Source: Liolophura sinensis (Eukaryota > Mollusca > Polyplacophora > Chitonida > Chitonidae). From it: a DNA stretch of 64,000 nt. Of the stretch, positions 47,425-62,400 are shown in pieces. Numbering within the stretch: position 1 is the stretch's first letter; each line of letters starts with the position of its first letter. A model generated the notes under the pieces. The model saw only the letters and a list, made by a program, of their open reading frames with translations. It had not been told where the DNA came from and ran no database searches. The stretch is from contig NC_088297.1 in the NCBI RefSeq assembly GCF_032854445.1, forward strand, positions 26,345,915 to 26,409,914, read 5' to 3'. The position numbers and the translations under genes are program-made.

Positions 47425-50400
47425 CTGTAGACAGAAAAACGATTTCTGTACAAACAGAACTTTTTACACAAACTTAAGACAAGCGCTTCTATACAGAAAC
47501 AGCAGAAAAGTAATTCTACACAGAGTGCGCTTGTGCAAAATGAACAAATCGTGTTGGATTATGTGTTTGTTTCAGATTTATTGTCATTATCCACTCTATC
47601 GTTTGGCTAAATCGTGACCATATCCACTTGTAGTAAGCCGGCCGAAATGCCCACATTCCTATGGTTTTGTCGCACCAATCCAAAGCCACCAGAAATGACA
47701 CCCTACTCAGCCATAGTATACTTACACTAGACATGACACCTCACCCAGCTATACTACACTGATACCGGCCATGACACCACACCCAGTCACATTACACTGG
47801 CACCGAACATGATATGCCACTTACTGGAAATGCATATTGACATTAGGTATGACACTCCACTCAGCCGTAACATTCTCATATTCAGCCTTTCCACACCCTA
47901 CTGAAATCTATTCCCCTTACCTAAGGTAAAACATGTAAAAGTATCAATTTAAATTTTCCTTTGTATTCCCAAAGCTAACATACAGAGAAGTAGCTGACAT
48001 ACCACAAACTCTTGCCTTGGGGTTGTGTAACTCGTAGTTTTACGAGTAGAGATTACAAAGTGCGAGTAGCCGTTTTGGTGAAATCGGCACTTGCTGGTCG
48101 TTTTTATCTGATTTATCTAATGTGATCTGATTGGTGTTTTACGCCGTACTCAAGAATATTTCACTTATAAGACGGCGGCCAGCATTATGGTGGGCGGAAG
48201 CTGGGCAGAGCCCGGGGGAAACCCATGACCATCCGCAGGTTGCTGGCAGACTTTCCCACGTACGACCGGAGAGGAAGCCAGCATAAGCTGGACTTGAAAT
48301 CACAGAGACCGCATTGGTGAGAGACTCCTTGGTCATTACGCTGCGCTAGCGCGTTAACCAACTGAGCAACCAACTGAATAACAACTGTTATTCTGCGTGT
48401 TACAAGAATCCGAGTAACAGAGATATATTTGAAATTAAGGTTTACGTGTATACACCTATGAATGCTGAGTTCGCAAAAATGTCCACCATATACACTTAAG
48501 TCTTCTACTTTAATATACCTTAGCTCCACCATATGCTTTGACTTACCAACTGTTTTTGTCTTCGGCACAACTGCCAGTTTCCAGAAGAGGAAGATTCCGA
48601 TCAGAGAGACTGAGATGACACAGATGACAACAATGGCGGCGATGATACCCGGATGTAGAGAGTTGTCCGCTGCTGTCGGCTGGAACTGAAAGTTTACCCA
48701 TCAAATAATGGAAATAAAATAAAACATGTGGGTCTGGATGGCCGTTGATTGGTTGATATCGCAGGTAGGGCTACACATTATGTATTGTTTGTTGGCAAAT
48801 TGATTGGCAAATCAAATTTTAAATAATATAATATTTCTTTGGTTATGACTGATTGCTGAAGCACACAAAAAGCTAAACAAGATATTTCTGTAATAGATGA
48901 AACAGCGATATTGAAACTGAAACTGATGAAAAGCTTGATGAACTGATTAATATAGATGGTAAGAACACTGACTGACTGATTGACGAAAAATAAGACCCTT
49001 CCCCCGGTACCCGTCAAAGATCCTGGCGTTAAGTCACAGCTCTCCAAAGCTGTCTTACTGGAAATGTCATGACGAACACTACCACCCTTGAGTCTGAGCT
49101 AGTCACGCAGTGTACGACCACTACTCTCTAAAAATGCATGCATCACTGGAATGTCATGTCAAAACCACCGGCCCTGCGTCTCACCTAGTCACGCACAATG
49201 CAGTGACTCCTGAACGACCAGTCATTACGCCTGAGCGCCAAGCAAGAGACGCAACGAAGTGTCAAGGGACCGATTGCCCCTCCAGTGAAGAGTGATCTGG
49301 GCATCGCATTGTGATACGGCGTCCAAAAGCCAAGCTGACTAATAAGGCGGTGAGCATTTTGGTTGGCGTTATCGCTTACAACATATATTAATATTAATAT
49401 AAGTATATATTAACTACCTGCGGTCCACATTGGTCGCCATAATAATTCTGTCCGTCCACCTTGAGGTATCCCGACAGTGACAGTTGTTGGCCCTTGAAAT
49501 TGAAACTTATTGTTTCGTTCCCGATTTCTGCGCATGCGGAGTACACCATGGCTGTGACGTCACTTCCGTCGCCACTGACTGTGAAGCTGACTATTATGCT
49601 ACCTAAGATGCATACAAACATTAAATACAGTCAGTTAGGGATGGACATCTTGTAGACTGTATCTATGAGAAATAAGATAAACCACCATACAGCTTTAGTT
49701 GTGAAGCGTAATCCTGATCCCACTCTGACAACGTTAACTTTATTCTGGAATACTGGAGAACGGCGTACTCCGGAGGACAAGTGTGTGTATCAGTTGTAAA
49801 CCACATATTAATTGCCAGCTTACATGTTCCATTATTTTGCCAGCAAAAATTATTAACCCTCCCTCTCCCTAAAACAAGGTAATCATGGCTTGAATTACCT
49901 TGACGAACGCTTGTATCCTCGATGAAAACACTTTGGTGCTTGTGCCGGAAGTAGTTCCCCACATAGGCCGTAAAATATTCCAGGTCATCCGCCGAGGCGA
50001 TGACGTCATTAAAGTTGACGTCAAATCTCATTTCGACTGTGGTGTTTTGACGGCGGACGATGTTAACCTGATGGGGGGCAATGATATTGACCTTCTTAAG
50101 AACGTAGAAGTCGTATTCCGGGGGAGTAGATGTCACGCGGAAGAGCACCATGTACTCGCCGAGGTGTGAAAAGGACAGATCTATGAAGGTAACTTCACTT
50201 GTTCCAGGGTTGAAGGAAGCGGATGCGGATCCTGTCATTTGGCCCCAGTAAAGGTTGGGATGGGGTAAAGATGCGAACACGGACCACGTGTGACCCTGAG
50301 GGCAAGAGAAAACAGAAAACAAACTAAGTGTCTTCCTGTGATCACATTTTATAAAGTCATCATGCGCTCAAAACTATATCAGACATGTAAAATTCGACCA

Positions 50401-53400
50401 CATAACTTAATATGTTAAAATATTTAAAGACTAACGTGAACCCTAATTATGTTGTTATCTGACGTGAAAATAGCTACTGATGATCCACTCTAAATTCTAC
50501 TCTAAATCGCCGCCAATAAGGTAACCTGAGTGTAAAAAATGGTTAGCGTGACGTCATCAAAGACCGACAATGTAAACAGGTTAATACGGTCCACCTTATA
50601 ATTTGGACGATTTAATGCATTTAAATCTATTCAACAAACGTTTGAATGTTTCGGCTGAGTAAGTGACTGGTGCTTTACGCCGCACTTAAGAATATTTCAC
50701 TTATACGAAAGCGGCCTGCATTATGGTTGGGAATAAACCAGGGAGCGCCCGAGGGAGGCTCAGCACCATGCGCTGTTGCTGCAGCGTTCCCATGTACGAC
50801 CGAAGAGAAAACCAGCATGAGCAGGGCTTGAAATCACAGCGATCGGATTGGTTAGACGCTCTTGGGTTAATGCACTGCGCTGGCACGCTAACCACTCGGC
50901 CACGGATGCCTTCGCTTAATACATTCACTTAGTATTATACAGCAATTAGCACGGATGAAAATGTCCTTGTGTTTTATTCATTAGAAGACTTCATCTACCA
51001 TCTTTGACAAGTGTTTGCACAAAGATGTTTTGTTAGCATATTTTACAACACTAAACTTCTTTAATGTGAGATTTCCGGTTGTACCGAAATTTTTGGCACT
51101 ATTCAACGTTATACAGCCAAAAGGCTCACCCAAGTCTGAGGCGATGATATTCAATGGGATTTTGTCAGTATCGTCATTATACATGCATGAAATTATAAAA
51201 TGTCTTCGTATAATACGATGTCTTTGCTGGTGGTAATCACATATAACGTGTCCATACCCTCCAACTCAAGTCCTGAATTTTTTCCCCGGTCATCTCGTCT
51301 CTCAAGTCCAAGACGACAGTCACCGATGAGTTGCCGACGGTCACACCTGGCATAGAGACAACATTCGCCACCAGGGGACGCTTTGATACCACAATCGTCC
51401 TTTCCATGGTGAAGTTTGTAGCTTCCGGTGGTGACGTCACGGCAAACTCTAAGACATATGTGCCCGCGTGGCTGATGGTAAGGTCGGTGAACTCAGCCCA
51501 GCCGTCGTTAAATTGGATCGTTGAATTCCCGGTGAGCGTAGCGCCCACGTAACTTCCCGCTGTCATTTTTAGGGTGACCGTCATTTCCCATGGAGACTCT
51601 GTTGTTCCAAGATGGCGGACACGTGATCCCTAATGAAAGAAAACAAAAACAGAAAAAGCCTTGATGTTAAACCTCTCGTCAGCGCCAAAGTGAATGTTTT
51701 AAATTCATTGGTTACAATCCTATTTACAAGAGCGCTTTTGCCAGAAGCATTATCGTCAGTATACATACGGGACAATCCGAAGCACACAAACTTGAGATAA
51801 GTGCTAACACAAATCAGCTGTATGTCATGTCATGGGATTTTCCCCCGGTGAGAAGTGCCATATATGTTTATATGTTTATGCTAGTATCTTTTCACTTGTG
51901 TTCTTACTAGTATCATTTTCACTTACTTGTATCATTCCATTTGTGTATTACTAGTATAATTTCACTTGTGTTCTTACTAGTTTCATTTCACTTGTGTTCT
52001 TACTAGTTTCATTTCACTTGCACCATTATTCATATGAAATGAATACATTCACATGAATTTCTGTCGTCAAGATTTATGTCAAACTAAGAGTCATATCAGA
52101 TATTCGTATGCCTGTAGGGATTCGTACTGACGGAACCAGGTCGACCATACAACATTCAAGACAATTAACCACAGAACTTAGAGCTACAAGGTATAGAAAA
52201 TGTTTCAGGATGGGGAGTAAAACCAGAGCAGGGACAGTGCCATTCTTGGCTAACAGGTGTAATCCGCCATCTTGTCAAAGGAAGACAATAAGACAGTCAT
52301 GTAAAGAGTAGCAGCCAATGATACGCCTGCGCACATCAACTTACCAGCAAAGTTAAAACTTTCAGCTTCGGCTGGGTGCTGAACAGCTTGCCCTCGTACA
52401 TCACTGTCGGTTCTGTTTCAAACGACATGCGGTCGATGGGTTCTATGAGGACCAGATTAGGGGGAGACGTCTCCTCACTGACGACACGGTAAGACCACAA
52501 GGGGTCGCTAGGAGACGGAAGTGGTTCTATCACATACATGGAAGCGTTGAGGTTAAGCGTTCCCAGCAGAGCAGCGTTGACGAGGCTAACGGTGTAGTTT
52601 TTGAGCTGGTCAGGGCTCAGTCTCCCTCCCACGGAGGCGTTCACAGAGGCCAGTGGGTCGTCACCCACCTCCACGAAGAACTTGGTATTGCCGGAAGCCT
52701 GTCGTTTGCGACGCGCCACTGCGTTCTCGTTCACAACGTTAACAAGGCGGACCTTGGACGGATCCACTCCCAGGAACGCCACCAAATTGTTCACCAAATT
52801 TTCACCGAAGAACTCGTCAACTGTTAGGAATTCTGTGGACGCCTCAAAAACTACGACTATGACGGGGTTTGTCTTGATGAGCACCGGTTTCGATCCCCTG
52901 ACGAGGACGTACATCAGGAAATTTGCACGGTCCATGAAGTTAGAACCAGCGGGCGAGGTCAGTTCAGGCTTGGCATCGGCAACGTTTGTCACTTTCCGCA
53001 GCTGGTAGTTACCATTGGAGTCCAGGTAACCATTGGTGGGCAGAATGTGGTTGTCCTCGTAGTAGATGTCAAGTCGGTAAGGCTCGGCGTACCATATCGC
53101 CAACAAAACCGCGTCGTCTGAAACCGCGTTCAGCAAGTGGAGCCGCAGAGACTGAGGTGACGTGCTAGTAAAGTAGATACTGGCTTCTTTACCTGAGAAA
53201 CAAATGCGTGCTATTTACCATTTCAAACTCATAACTCTAGAAGCAGATTCGTGGATCTTCGTATGGATTTTGTTGTTCATTTTTATCATAATTACGTTCA
53301 GTAGTTAATCTGAACCAAAAATACCAGTGAAAAAGTTATCATAGAAAAGCGCTACTATGCTACGGTCATGAAATCCCTAAGTATGAACGTCATGTGGTAC

Positions 53401-56400
53401 CTACAATGTATAGAACCCTACCCAAAACGTCATGCGGTACTTACAAGGTATAGAACCCTACCCAAAACGTCATGCTGTACCTACAAGGTATAGAACCCTC
53501 ACCAAAACGTCATGCAGTACATACAAGGTATAAAACACTCCCCAAAACGCCATGCGGTATCTACAAGGTATAGAACCCACCCCAAAACATCATGCTGTAC
53601 CTACAAGGTATAAAACACTCCCCAAAACGCTATGCGGTATCTACAAGGTATAGAGCCCTCACCAAAACGCCATGCTGTACCTACAAGGTATAGAACCCTC
53701 CCCAAAACGTCATGCGGTACCTACAAGATATAGAACCCTCCCCAAAACGTCATGCGGTACCTACAAGGTATAGAACCCTCCCCAAAACGTCATGCTGTAC
53801 CTACAAGCTATAGAACCCTCCCCAAAACGTCATGCGGTACCTACAAGGTATAGAACCCTCCCCAAAACGCCATGCTGTACCTACAAGGTATAAAACACTC
53901 CCCAAAACGTCATGCGGTACCCACAAGGTATAGAACCCTCCCCAAAACGTCATGCGGTAAGTACAAGGTATAGAACTCTCTCACAAAGGTCATGCGGTAC
54001 CTACAAGGTATAGAACCCTCCCCAAAACGTCATGCTGTACCTACAGGGTATAGAGCCCTCCCCAAAACGTCATGCGGTAAGTACAAGGTATAGAACTCTT
54101 CCCCAAACGTCATGCTGTACCTACAAGCTATAGAACCCTCCCCAAAACCCCGAATTTACTTAAATTAACTGAAGATTTAATTCTTATTTTCAAGTAGTAA
54201 TTATCTCCATTTAATATACAAGCGCCTCCACAACAAAAAATCCGATAGTTTCAATGACAAACCTGCGCCGTGTTACAAATATTTCAGGTATTTGAAGAAT
54301 TACTTGAGTAAATAATTATCGCTTACATCAACAATATGTCATCCATATCCTGGCGATCCATTTTTAATTGTGCATTATGTGCAAAATGTCCTAAGTTTGT
54401 GTCTCACATGCATTTGTCCTACCTTTAACATTTTCATAACTCCTTCAAAGAAGAGTTTCTTTGAGGGAGTGTACTCGTGATAAACCTACGTCCTCCAAAG
54501 AATAGCCCCTTAACGGGAGAGAAATCGGAGAGACAGCGAACTGTACAGTACCCCTGCCACCCACCTGTAGGGAGAACAGCCATGAAGGTAGAGAGCCTCT
54601 TCTGGCAGGTGTAACCAGCGCACCAGCCGTGGTCCTGGGGCCCGTTAATCAGGTCGATGTAGTCATCAACAAGCACGGCCACAGGGGAGAGGCGCCGCGT
54701 CTCCGTGTCTGAGTCCATGCTCTCTATGATTAACATGCGGTAGTCGGTGCTAGGACAGCGGTGGGCCTGCCACTCTGGCATGGCCTGGCATGAAGACGTC
54801 CGGAAGATACCTGGGCATAAGAGAGATAAGTTAATTTAGTTGACTTAGGGACAGGCAGGTTGATTGATTAGTTAGTTCAGTGGGTTTATAAACTTTAAAT
54901 GCGTTCCCCACATCTCAGGCAGGTGGAGCGTTGGCTTGCCAAGACGCCCAGATCCTTGACAAATGGGATCGCGTGTTTCAATCCAGCTCTAGCCACTAGG
55001 CCAATCGCCATCGTTTGCCTCGGGCCCTCCGGTTTCCTCCACAAGTATACCTGACAAGTTACATAGAAATGAAAAATTTTTCAGTGCAGCCTTAAACACG
55101 GAGGAAAAAACATAAATAAGTTTTAAAATAGCTTTAAATGTTATAAATATAGACCTTTGTTTGGAGCGATGTCGTCGACGGAGATTCTGGATCCATCGCT
55201 GGAGGTGAGGAGGGTTTTGGGGATTCTGTAATCCCCGAGGCCTCGCCTTTTGTCGCCGTCCCACTCAAACTCGGACTGAGACAAGACGGTTCCAGGGGAG
55301 CCCAGCAGGCTGCCGTCCATGTCCACCAAGATGGCCTTCTTCAGCCCGTCGCAGTCCATATCAACGCAGTCGGACGGATTGATTTTTCTAAAAGATAAAG
55401 TAATCGCTCACTAATTGATTTTGGGGTTTTGGGTACATTAAAAATACTTCATAACTAGATGCGGGTTAATGAACTGAAATAATTAATAGATTAATCTGAC
55501 ATTATTAGCTTTTAATCCACTCTCAAGTTTAACAACCAATGCTCTAGTCTAGCAAGCGACCCTAAAGCATATCAACCTAAGCTCTAGTCTATCAAGCGAT
55601 CCTTAAGCATGTCAACCTATGGTCTAGTCTATCAAGCGATCCTTAAGCATGTTAACCTAAGCTCTAGTCTAGCAAGCGATCCTTAAGCATGTCAACCTAT
55701 GGTCTAGTCTATCAAGCGATCCTAAAGCATATCGACCTAAGCCCTAGTCTATCAAGCGATCCTTAAGCATGTTAACCTGAGCCCTAGTCTATCAAGCGAT
55801 CCTTAAGCATGTCAACCTATGGTCTAGTCTATCAAGCGATCCTAAAGCATATCGACCTAAGCCCTAGTCTATCAAGCGATTCTTAAGCATGTTAACCTAA
55901 GCTCTAGCCTATCAAGTGATCCTTAAGCAGGTTAACCTATGGTCTAGTCTATCAAGCGATCCTAAAGCATATCGACCTAAGCCCTAGTCTATCAAGCGAT
56001 CCTTAAGCAGGTTAACCTATGGTCTAGTCTATCAAGCGATCCTTAAGCATGTTAACCTATGGTCTAGTCTATCAAACGATCCTTAAGCAGGTTAACCTAT
56101 GGTCTAGTCTATCAAGCGATCCTTAAGCATGTTAACCTATGGTCTAGTCTATCAAGCGATCCTTAAGCAGGTTAACCTATGGTCTAGTCTATCAAGCGAT
56201 CCTCAAGCAGGTTAACCTATGGTCTAGTCTATCAAGCGATCCTTAAGCATGTTAACCTATGGTCTAGTCTATCAAGCGATCCTTAAGCATGTTAACCTAA
56301 GCTCTAGTCTATCAAGCGATCCTTAAGCAGGTTAACCTATGGTCTAGTCTATCAAGCGATCCTTAAGCAGGTTAACCTATGGTCTAGTCTATCAAGCGAT

Positions 56401-59400
56401 CCTTAAGCATGTTAACCTAAGCTCTAGTCTATCAAGCGATCCTTAAGCATGTTAACCTAAGCTCTAGTCTATCAAGCGATCCTTAAGCAGGTTAACCTAA
56501 GCTCTAGTCTATCAAGCGATCCTTAAGCAGGTTAACCTATGGTCTAGTCTATCAAGCGATCCTCAAGCAGGTTAACCTATGGTCTAGTCTATCAAGCGAT
56601 CCTAAAGCATATCGACCTAAGCCCTAGTCTATCAAGCGATCCTTAAGCAGGTTAACCTATGGTCTAGTCTATCAAGCGACCCTAAAACATATCAACCTAT
56701 CCTAAAGCCTTTCAACCTATGCTCAAGTGTATCAACCTATGCTCAAGTCTATCAACCTATCTTTAAGCCTATCAGTTATTCTTCGAGTCTACCAATGCCT
56801 CGTCACACTTTAACCACGTATCCACAAGACTAATGAGCAATTTTGTCGCCCCGAAATGCAAATTACAAGAAAAAACAGATTTCGAATGTTTTCCTTTATT
56901 GGTCTTCATACGACGTGAACATTTCTGAGTGAAAAACTATGAAATTCCCGTGCTTTAAGGAATTTAGCATGTTTTCAAGAACATGAGACTTCATTCTTAC
57001 CTCAGCTAACCATTTGCTCAATGCTTACCCCACATTCGGCCGATGAATGAAGACTTTGTTGTTCTCAGGTGTGTTCACGAACGTCAGTTCGTCGGTTTCA
57101 ATTGGGTGCATGCCGTCATCGTTATTGGGATTAGTCGTTATTGCAACATCTTTTCTACCACAGGTATTACCGAAGTAGCCAAACGTTACATCTGAAAAAT
57201 AATGCTTATTTAGAATATTTTCAAACGTTCCTTTTGTTCTCACTATTTTCCTTATTTACTGTAAATTGTAAATCCACAGCAAATTTCAGGCAAGAGTCTA
57301 TAAAAGGCTTTATATTTGCAGCATCGTGATATCTGTTGTTTTATCAACAATTACAGTGTGTGCATTTACTGTTATTAAAATGCGCAAGGAGTCAAACTAT
57401 GCAGCATATTGCAGTGACAGCAACTGGTACCAACACAACCTAGAAGTTTTAATCACTACATTATTTTATTACACAAAACATTGTGAGATGCTATTCCTAT
57501 TTTTTGTATACGACTATATGGAAGACAGTCTAAACAAATAAACCAAAAATCTTACTCGACACAACCGTCTTGCCGTACAGGGCTGGGTAGTCAGTAATAC
57601 CAGTGAAGGACATTTTGGGAGCGGCATTTGAGCCTCCAGTGTATGATGCCCAGACGAGACCAACTTTTCCACCGTTTCCCATAAAATTGGAATGTCCATT
57701 GTCAAACTTGCTGTAGTAGGGTTCAGTGGGAATGACATTCGCGCTGCAGTCGAATGACGGTCCCGTTCCAACGACCAAGCTGTCATGAATAGTGACAAAT
57801 TTATCTGCGGATTGGTGGGCCAGAGCTGAGGGACCAAAAACCATCGGAAAGATGCCGAGGAGGTTGCCAACGAGAGTCAGTTCGGACAGAACCATGGAAG
57901 ACTCAGTATTGATGTACACTCCGAAATCCATACACATTGAGATAGCAAACCCGGCGAACTTGAGACAGCCAGAGATGCCGTCACCTGGTAACAGTCCTAT
58001 GCCCATCAACGATGTGCGAGCGACGTTGCCACTCCACTCCCCAGGAGAGTCGCAGCTCTCACCGGGGACACGGTAAGCGATGCGTTCCGACCCGGACACG
58101 GCGTTCCCAGTCATCTTCAGATTGGTGGCCTTCCTGGCGTCTATGGCGCCCACGTAGTCGATGTTCATCGTCTCTAGACGGTTCTGGTAGGTACCGGGGA
58201 AAATGGAGAGGACGACCAGATTGTCTCGGAGCGTCACACTATCGCCCATCACTTCGATACCTACAAAAACGTTATGGTTTACCACATCAGTTCCATATAC
58301 AAAGACTTTTATAGACATCAAATATTAGACAAAGTGAATGATAATATCGTTGATAATATGTAATATACAGTGAAGTGATTAATAGCTTTTTCAAAGCCAA
58401 GTGCATGAGAAGGTCGCCAGGACCTAACCCTAGCAGAAGTAAGAACAGAAACAAACTCTTACTGGTGCCCACTGTGTGGTGAATGACGTTGTCAGTGATC
58501 TCCAGATTGTTGGTGCTGTAGACGCCGATAGCTGTGGAGAAGGCGTTATGGAACGCGGAATTCTTCACGTAGGACGGCCTGACAGGACTGACCGTCCCAC
58601 AGTCGAGGAATGAGACGGTGAAGCGTGGATCATAGGGATCGCGGAAGCCTTCCTGTCCCGTGTGGACAAACTCTACGTTAGCGATCCGTGCGAACCCTGC
58701 AAACAGAATTTGTGGAGTTGGAGGATCAATCTAGATTTGATAAAACAATCATGCAAAGTCAGTCTGTTGTAACAGCATAAGACGGTTCAGAGACAACAGA
58801 AAACTGTTGTAAGGTCCCCCAACGCGGCACACTCTGTTTTCTACGAAACGCCACACTTTCTCTGCAGGTGTTCCCGTAAACCAGACAGGTGATACCCACG
58901 TACCGTAGCGTCCCATCAAGAAACGAAACGTCACACTTTGCGTATAGCTCTCCTTATAAATAAGCGCGGTAGTGTCGCCGCAAGAAATGATACGTCACAC
59001 GCTCTGTGGAGCTTTGCTCGTAGAGAAGTGAGGCCATACAAAAAGATTGCAGTTTAATAGCAGGTGTGGAGACGTTTTACTCAAGATTCGTCCCATTTTA
59101 CTCAAGTGAGTCACAGCACTGAATTTCACTTAAATGTGCAATTCGATATATTTTGAACGACTTAGATGATGAATGATAACTGTACGAAAAGTATACAAAC
59201 AACAGGAGAGAAAGAAGTAGGCCGACAGACAACGAGCTTGTGTAAACAAGAGCTTCCGTACCTAAGTAGGACTGTTCCGCATCGGCAGCCAAACCGACCA
59301 AGATTCGAGCACCGAATGATTCGTCGAACAACTTATCGTAGTCCTCTCCGATAACCTTGACATTGCGAGTCAAGAGACCCACTTCAGCGGTCACCGCGTA

Positions 59401-62400
59401 CGACAGGGAGTCAACAGTTTCTGAAAATGCTGTAGCAGAAAAAAAAAACAATTTTTAATTGGAGTGGTTATTAAGTGACATACTCATAACTATGTGATTT
59501 GTATCATATATCGGAGGTCTGGTTTATAAGTGAGTGAAACTAGGCAGAGTCTATTGGTAAATCAGTCGACTCAAAATGAATGTACTGGAAAGGTACACTG
59601 AGAATTTAAAGTTATGCTCCTGTAATCCAATGACAAAGCCAGTCACATAACTTTCCCTTTGCTGTAATCATTTTCTTCAAAAATATGTTCCAGTCCATTA
59701 GCATTGTATGCAATTATTCGACACAAATCCCAAAATACTGAAATATCTTATGTAATACACAATGATTCTTGACAAATCCACATAGTATTGTTTAAAAAAA
59801 ATTGACTTCTTTACATGATTTCTGACACCTTCGTTTAAAAAAATTACCTACCAACATGTTTGTGTTGGACACTATCATTAAGTCCGATAACTGCACCGGA
59901 CACTGAAGTAATTATAAAGGTCTCCGTCTCCCAAGGGTCATATCCGGTTGGGGTCACGACAATTTCACTTCCTACAGCCCAGCTTATGGCTTCGCTCAAT
60001 GTTAGACTCGTGGCTCCAACTTCGGCTGTAGCTCCTAAGGTCGTCCATGGATTGGTAACTTCTTTACCGTGAAGGTCAAGGCCCCCGAACACACCTGTAC
60101 AAAGGTTAGAAACAATACAGGTTAAAGATTTGAACCAGTAGATGGATAAAACTGTATTCAGTATTTGATTGTTGTATTCAATACATGTTTTCATTTCATC
60201 GCTTAACATATCGTCGAAGAAGATATTATTAAACGGTGTTAACGGACAAAATCAAACAGAGACGCCCTCCAGACTACTTACATCAGAGCTTGACACGCAG
60301 AATATAACAGTCACGTTCAACATGAAATTGTCGATGTTGAGTATCCCCTAATCCACTCTCCTACCTCACCACCAAAGAGTTAGGAGTAAATTAGGCCGTA
60401 CCGACAGTTTTTACTTTACCCCCAATCGCCAATCCACTCCCCTACCTCACCACCAAAGAGTTAGGAGTAAATTAGGCCGTACCGACAGTTTTTACTTTAC
60501 CCCCAATCGCCAATCCACTCCACTACCTCAACACCAAGGAATCAGGAATAAATTAGGCCACAACGATAGCTTTACGCTCTACTTTACCCACTACCCCACT
60601 CCCCTACCTCACTTTCAAGGAATCAGGAATAAATTAGGCCACAACGATAGCATTACACTCTACTTTACCCCCTAATCCACCCCTACCTCACCACCAAAGG
60701 GTTAGGAGTAAATTAGGCCGTACCGACAGTTTTTACTTTACCCCCAATCGCCAATCCACTCCCCTACCTCACCACCAAAGGGTTTGGAGTAAATTAGGCC
60801 GTACCGACAGTTTTTACTTTACCCCCAATCGCCAATCCACTCCCCTACCTCACCACCAAAGGGTTAGGAGTAAATTAGGCCGTACAGACAGTTTTTACTT
60901 TACCCCCAATCGCCAATCCACTCCCCTACCTCACCACCAAGGAATCAGGAATAAATTAGGCCACAACGATAGCATTACACTCTACTTTACCCCCTAATCC
61001 ACCCTTACCTCACCACCAAAGAGTTAGGAGTAAATTAGGCCGCACCGACAGTTTTTACTTTACCCCCAATCGCCAATCCACTCCCCTACCTCACCACCAA
61101 GGAATCAGGAATAAATTAGGCCACAACGATAGCTTTACGCTCTACTTTACCCACTACCCCACTCCACTCCTCTACCTCAACCGAAAGAACCAGGAATAAA
61201 TTATGCAATACCGACAGCTTTAGGCCCTACTTTGCCCCCAACCCCCTATCCACTCCTCTACCTCGCCAGGAATTCGGATAAATTAGACCATACCGACAGA
61301 ATTAGGCCATACTTTACCCCTTACCCCCAATCCTCTCCCCTACCTCACCCCAAGGAATCAAGAGTGAATTAGACCATACCGACAGAATGAGGCCATACTT
61401 TACCCCTTACTCCCAATCCTCTCCCCTACCTCACCCCAAGGAATCAAGAGTGAATTAGAGCATACCGACAGAATGAGGCCATACTTTACCCTTTCCCCCC
61501 AATCCTCTCCCCTACCTCACCCCCTAGGAATCAGGAGCGAATTATACCATACCGACAGCTTTAGGCCATACCTTAACCCTTACCCCCAATCCTCTCCCCT
61601 ACCTCACCCCAAGGAATCATGAATTAATTAGGTCATACCGATAGCTTTAGCGCCTACTTCAGGGCCTCCAAGGACCTCGAGCCGAGGAGACTCGTGAGTC
61701 CCACGAAGAATGATGTCGATGTTCCCCTTGAAAGGATTGTCGGGCCATCCTGCGATCAGCCGGCCTCCCACGATGTAAATGTATTCGGCCGACAGGACGA
61801 AGTCCTTGTAACTCCCGGTGGTGGTGTTAAAATCTCCGTCGATTTCCAGGACACCGTAGATGTACAATTTTTTCATGCGAGGTAATGGCACGTCCGCAAC
61901 AACCCACATGCCTGAGGGGACGGTGACAAAGGAGAGAGCAGTTCATGGGTTGTCCAACAGGGTTTCATCATGGGGCAATTATACTTGTTTACTAATTTTT
62001 AGCCACGTATTATCTCCTCATTGCACTAGATTAATGAACCAGACGACATTAATTGCATATTCAGTGTGATGAGATCGCACCTTACTACACGACAAAGTAC
62101 AATAAATTGTGAAAAAGCAAACGCGTTGGTCAATCTTCGTAGCGAGTACATGTGTACTTACCCTTTGCAATGACCACGTCGTCGCCGTCTTGTGGTAACC
62201 CGTAGCTGTCATTTCCATAGTTACCACCCCAGCCCGCAGGTGTGTCCTTCCAGGTCTGCGCGTCAGACCACATGACGGCATCGTCCGGTCTACGGGTGGC
62301 CGGAGGCATGGAGTTAGGGTCGGGAGGAGGCTCACAGTTGTCATAGTAACACCTATATGCGTCCAACTCTACATGTTTGTAAGTCGTCCCAGAGCTGGAA

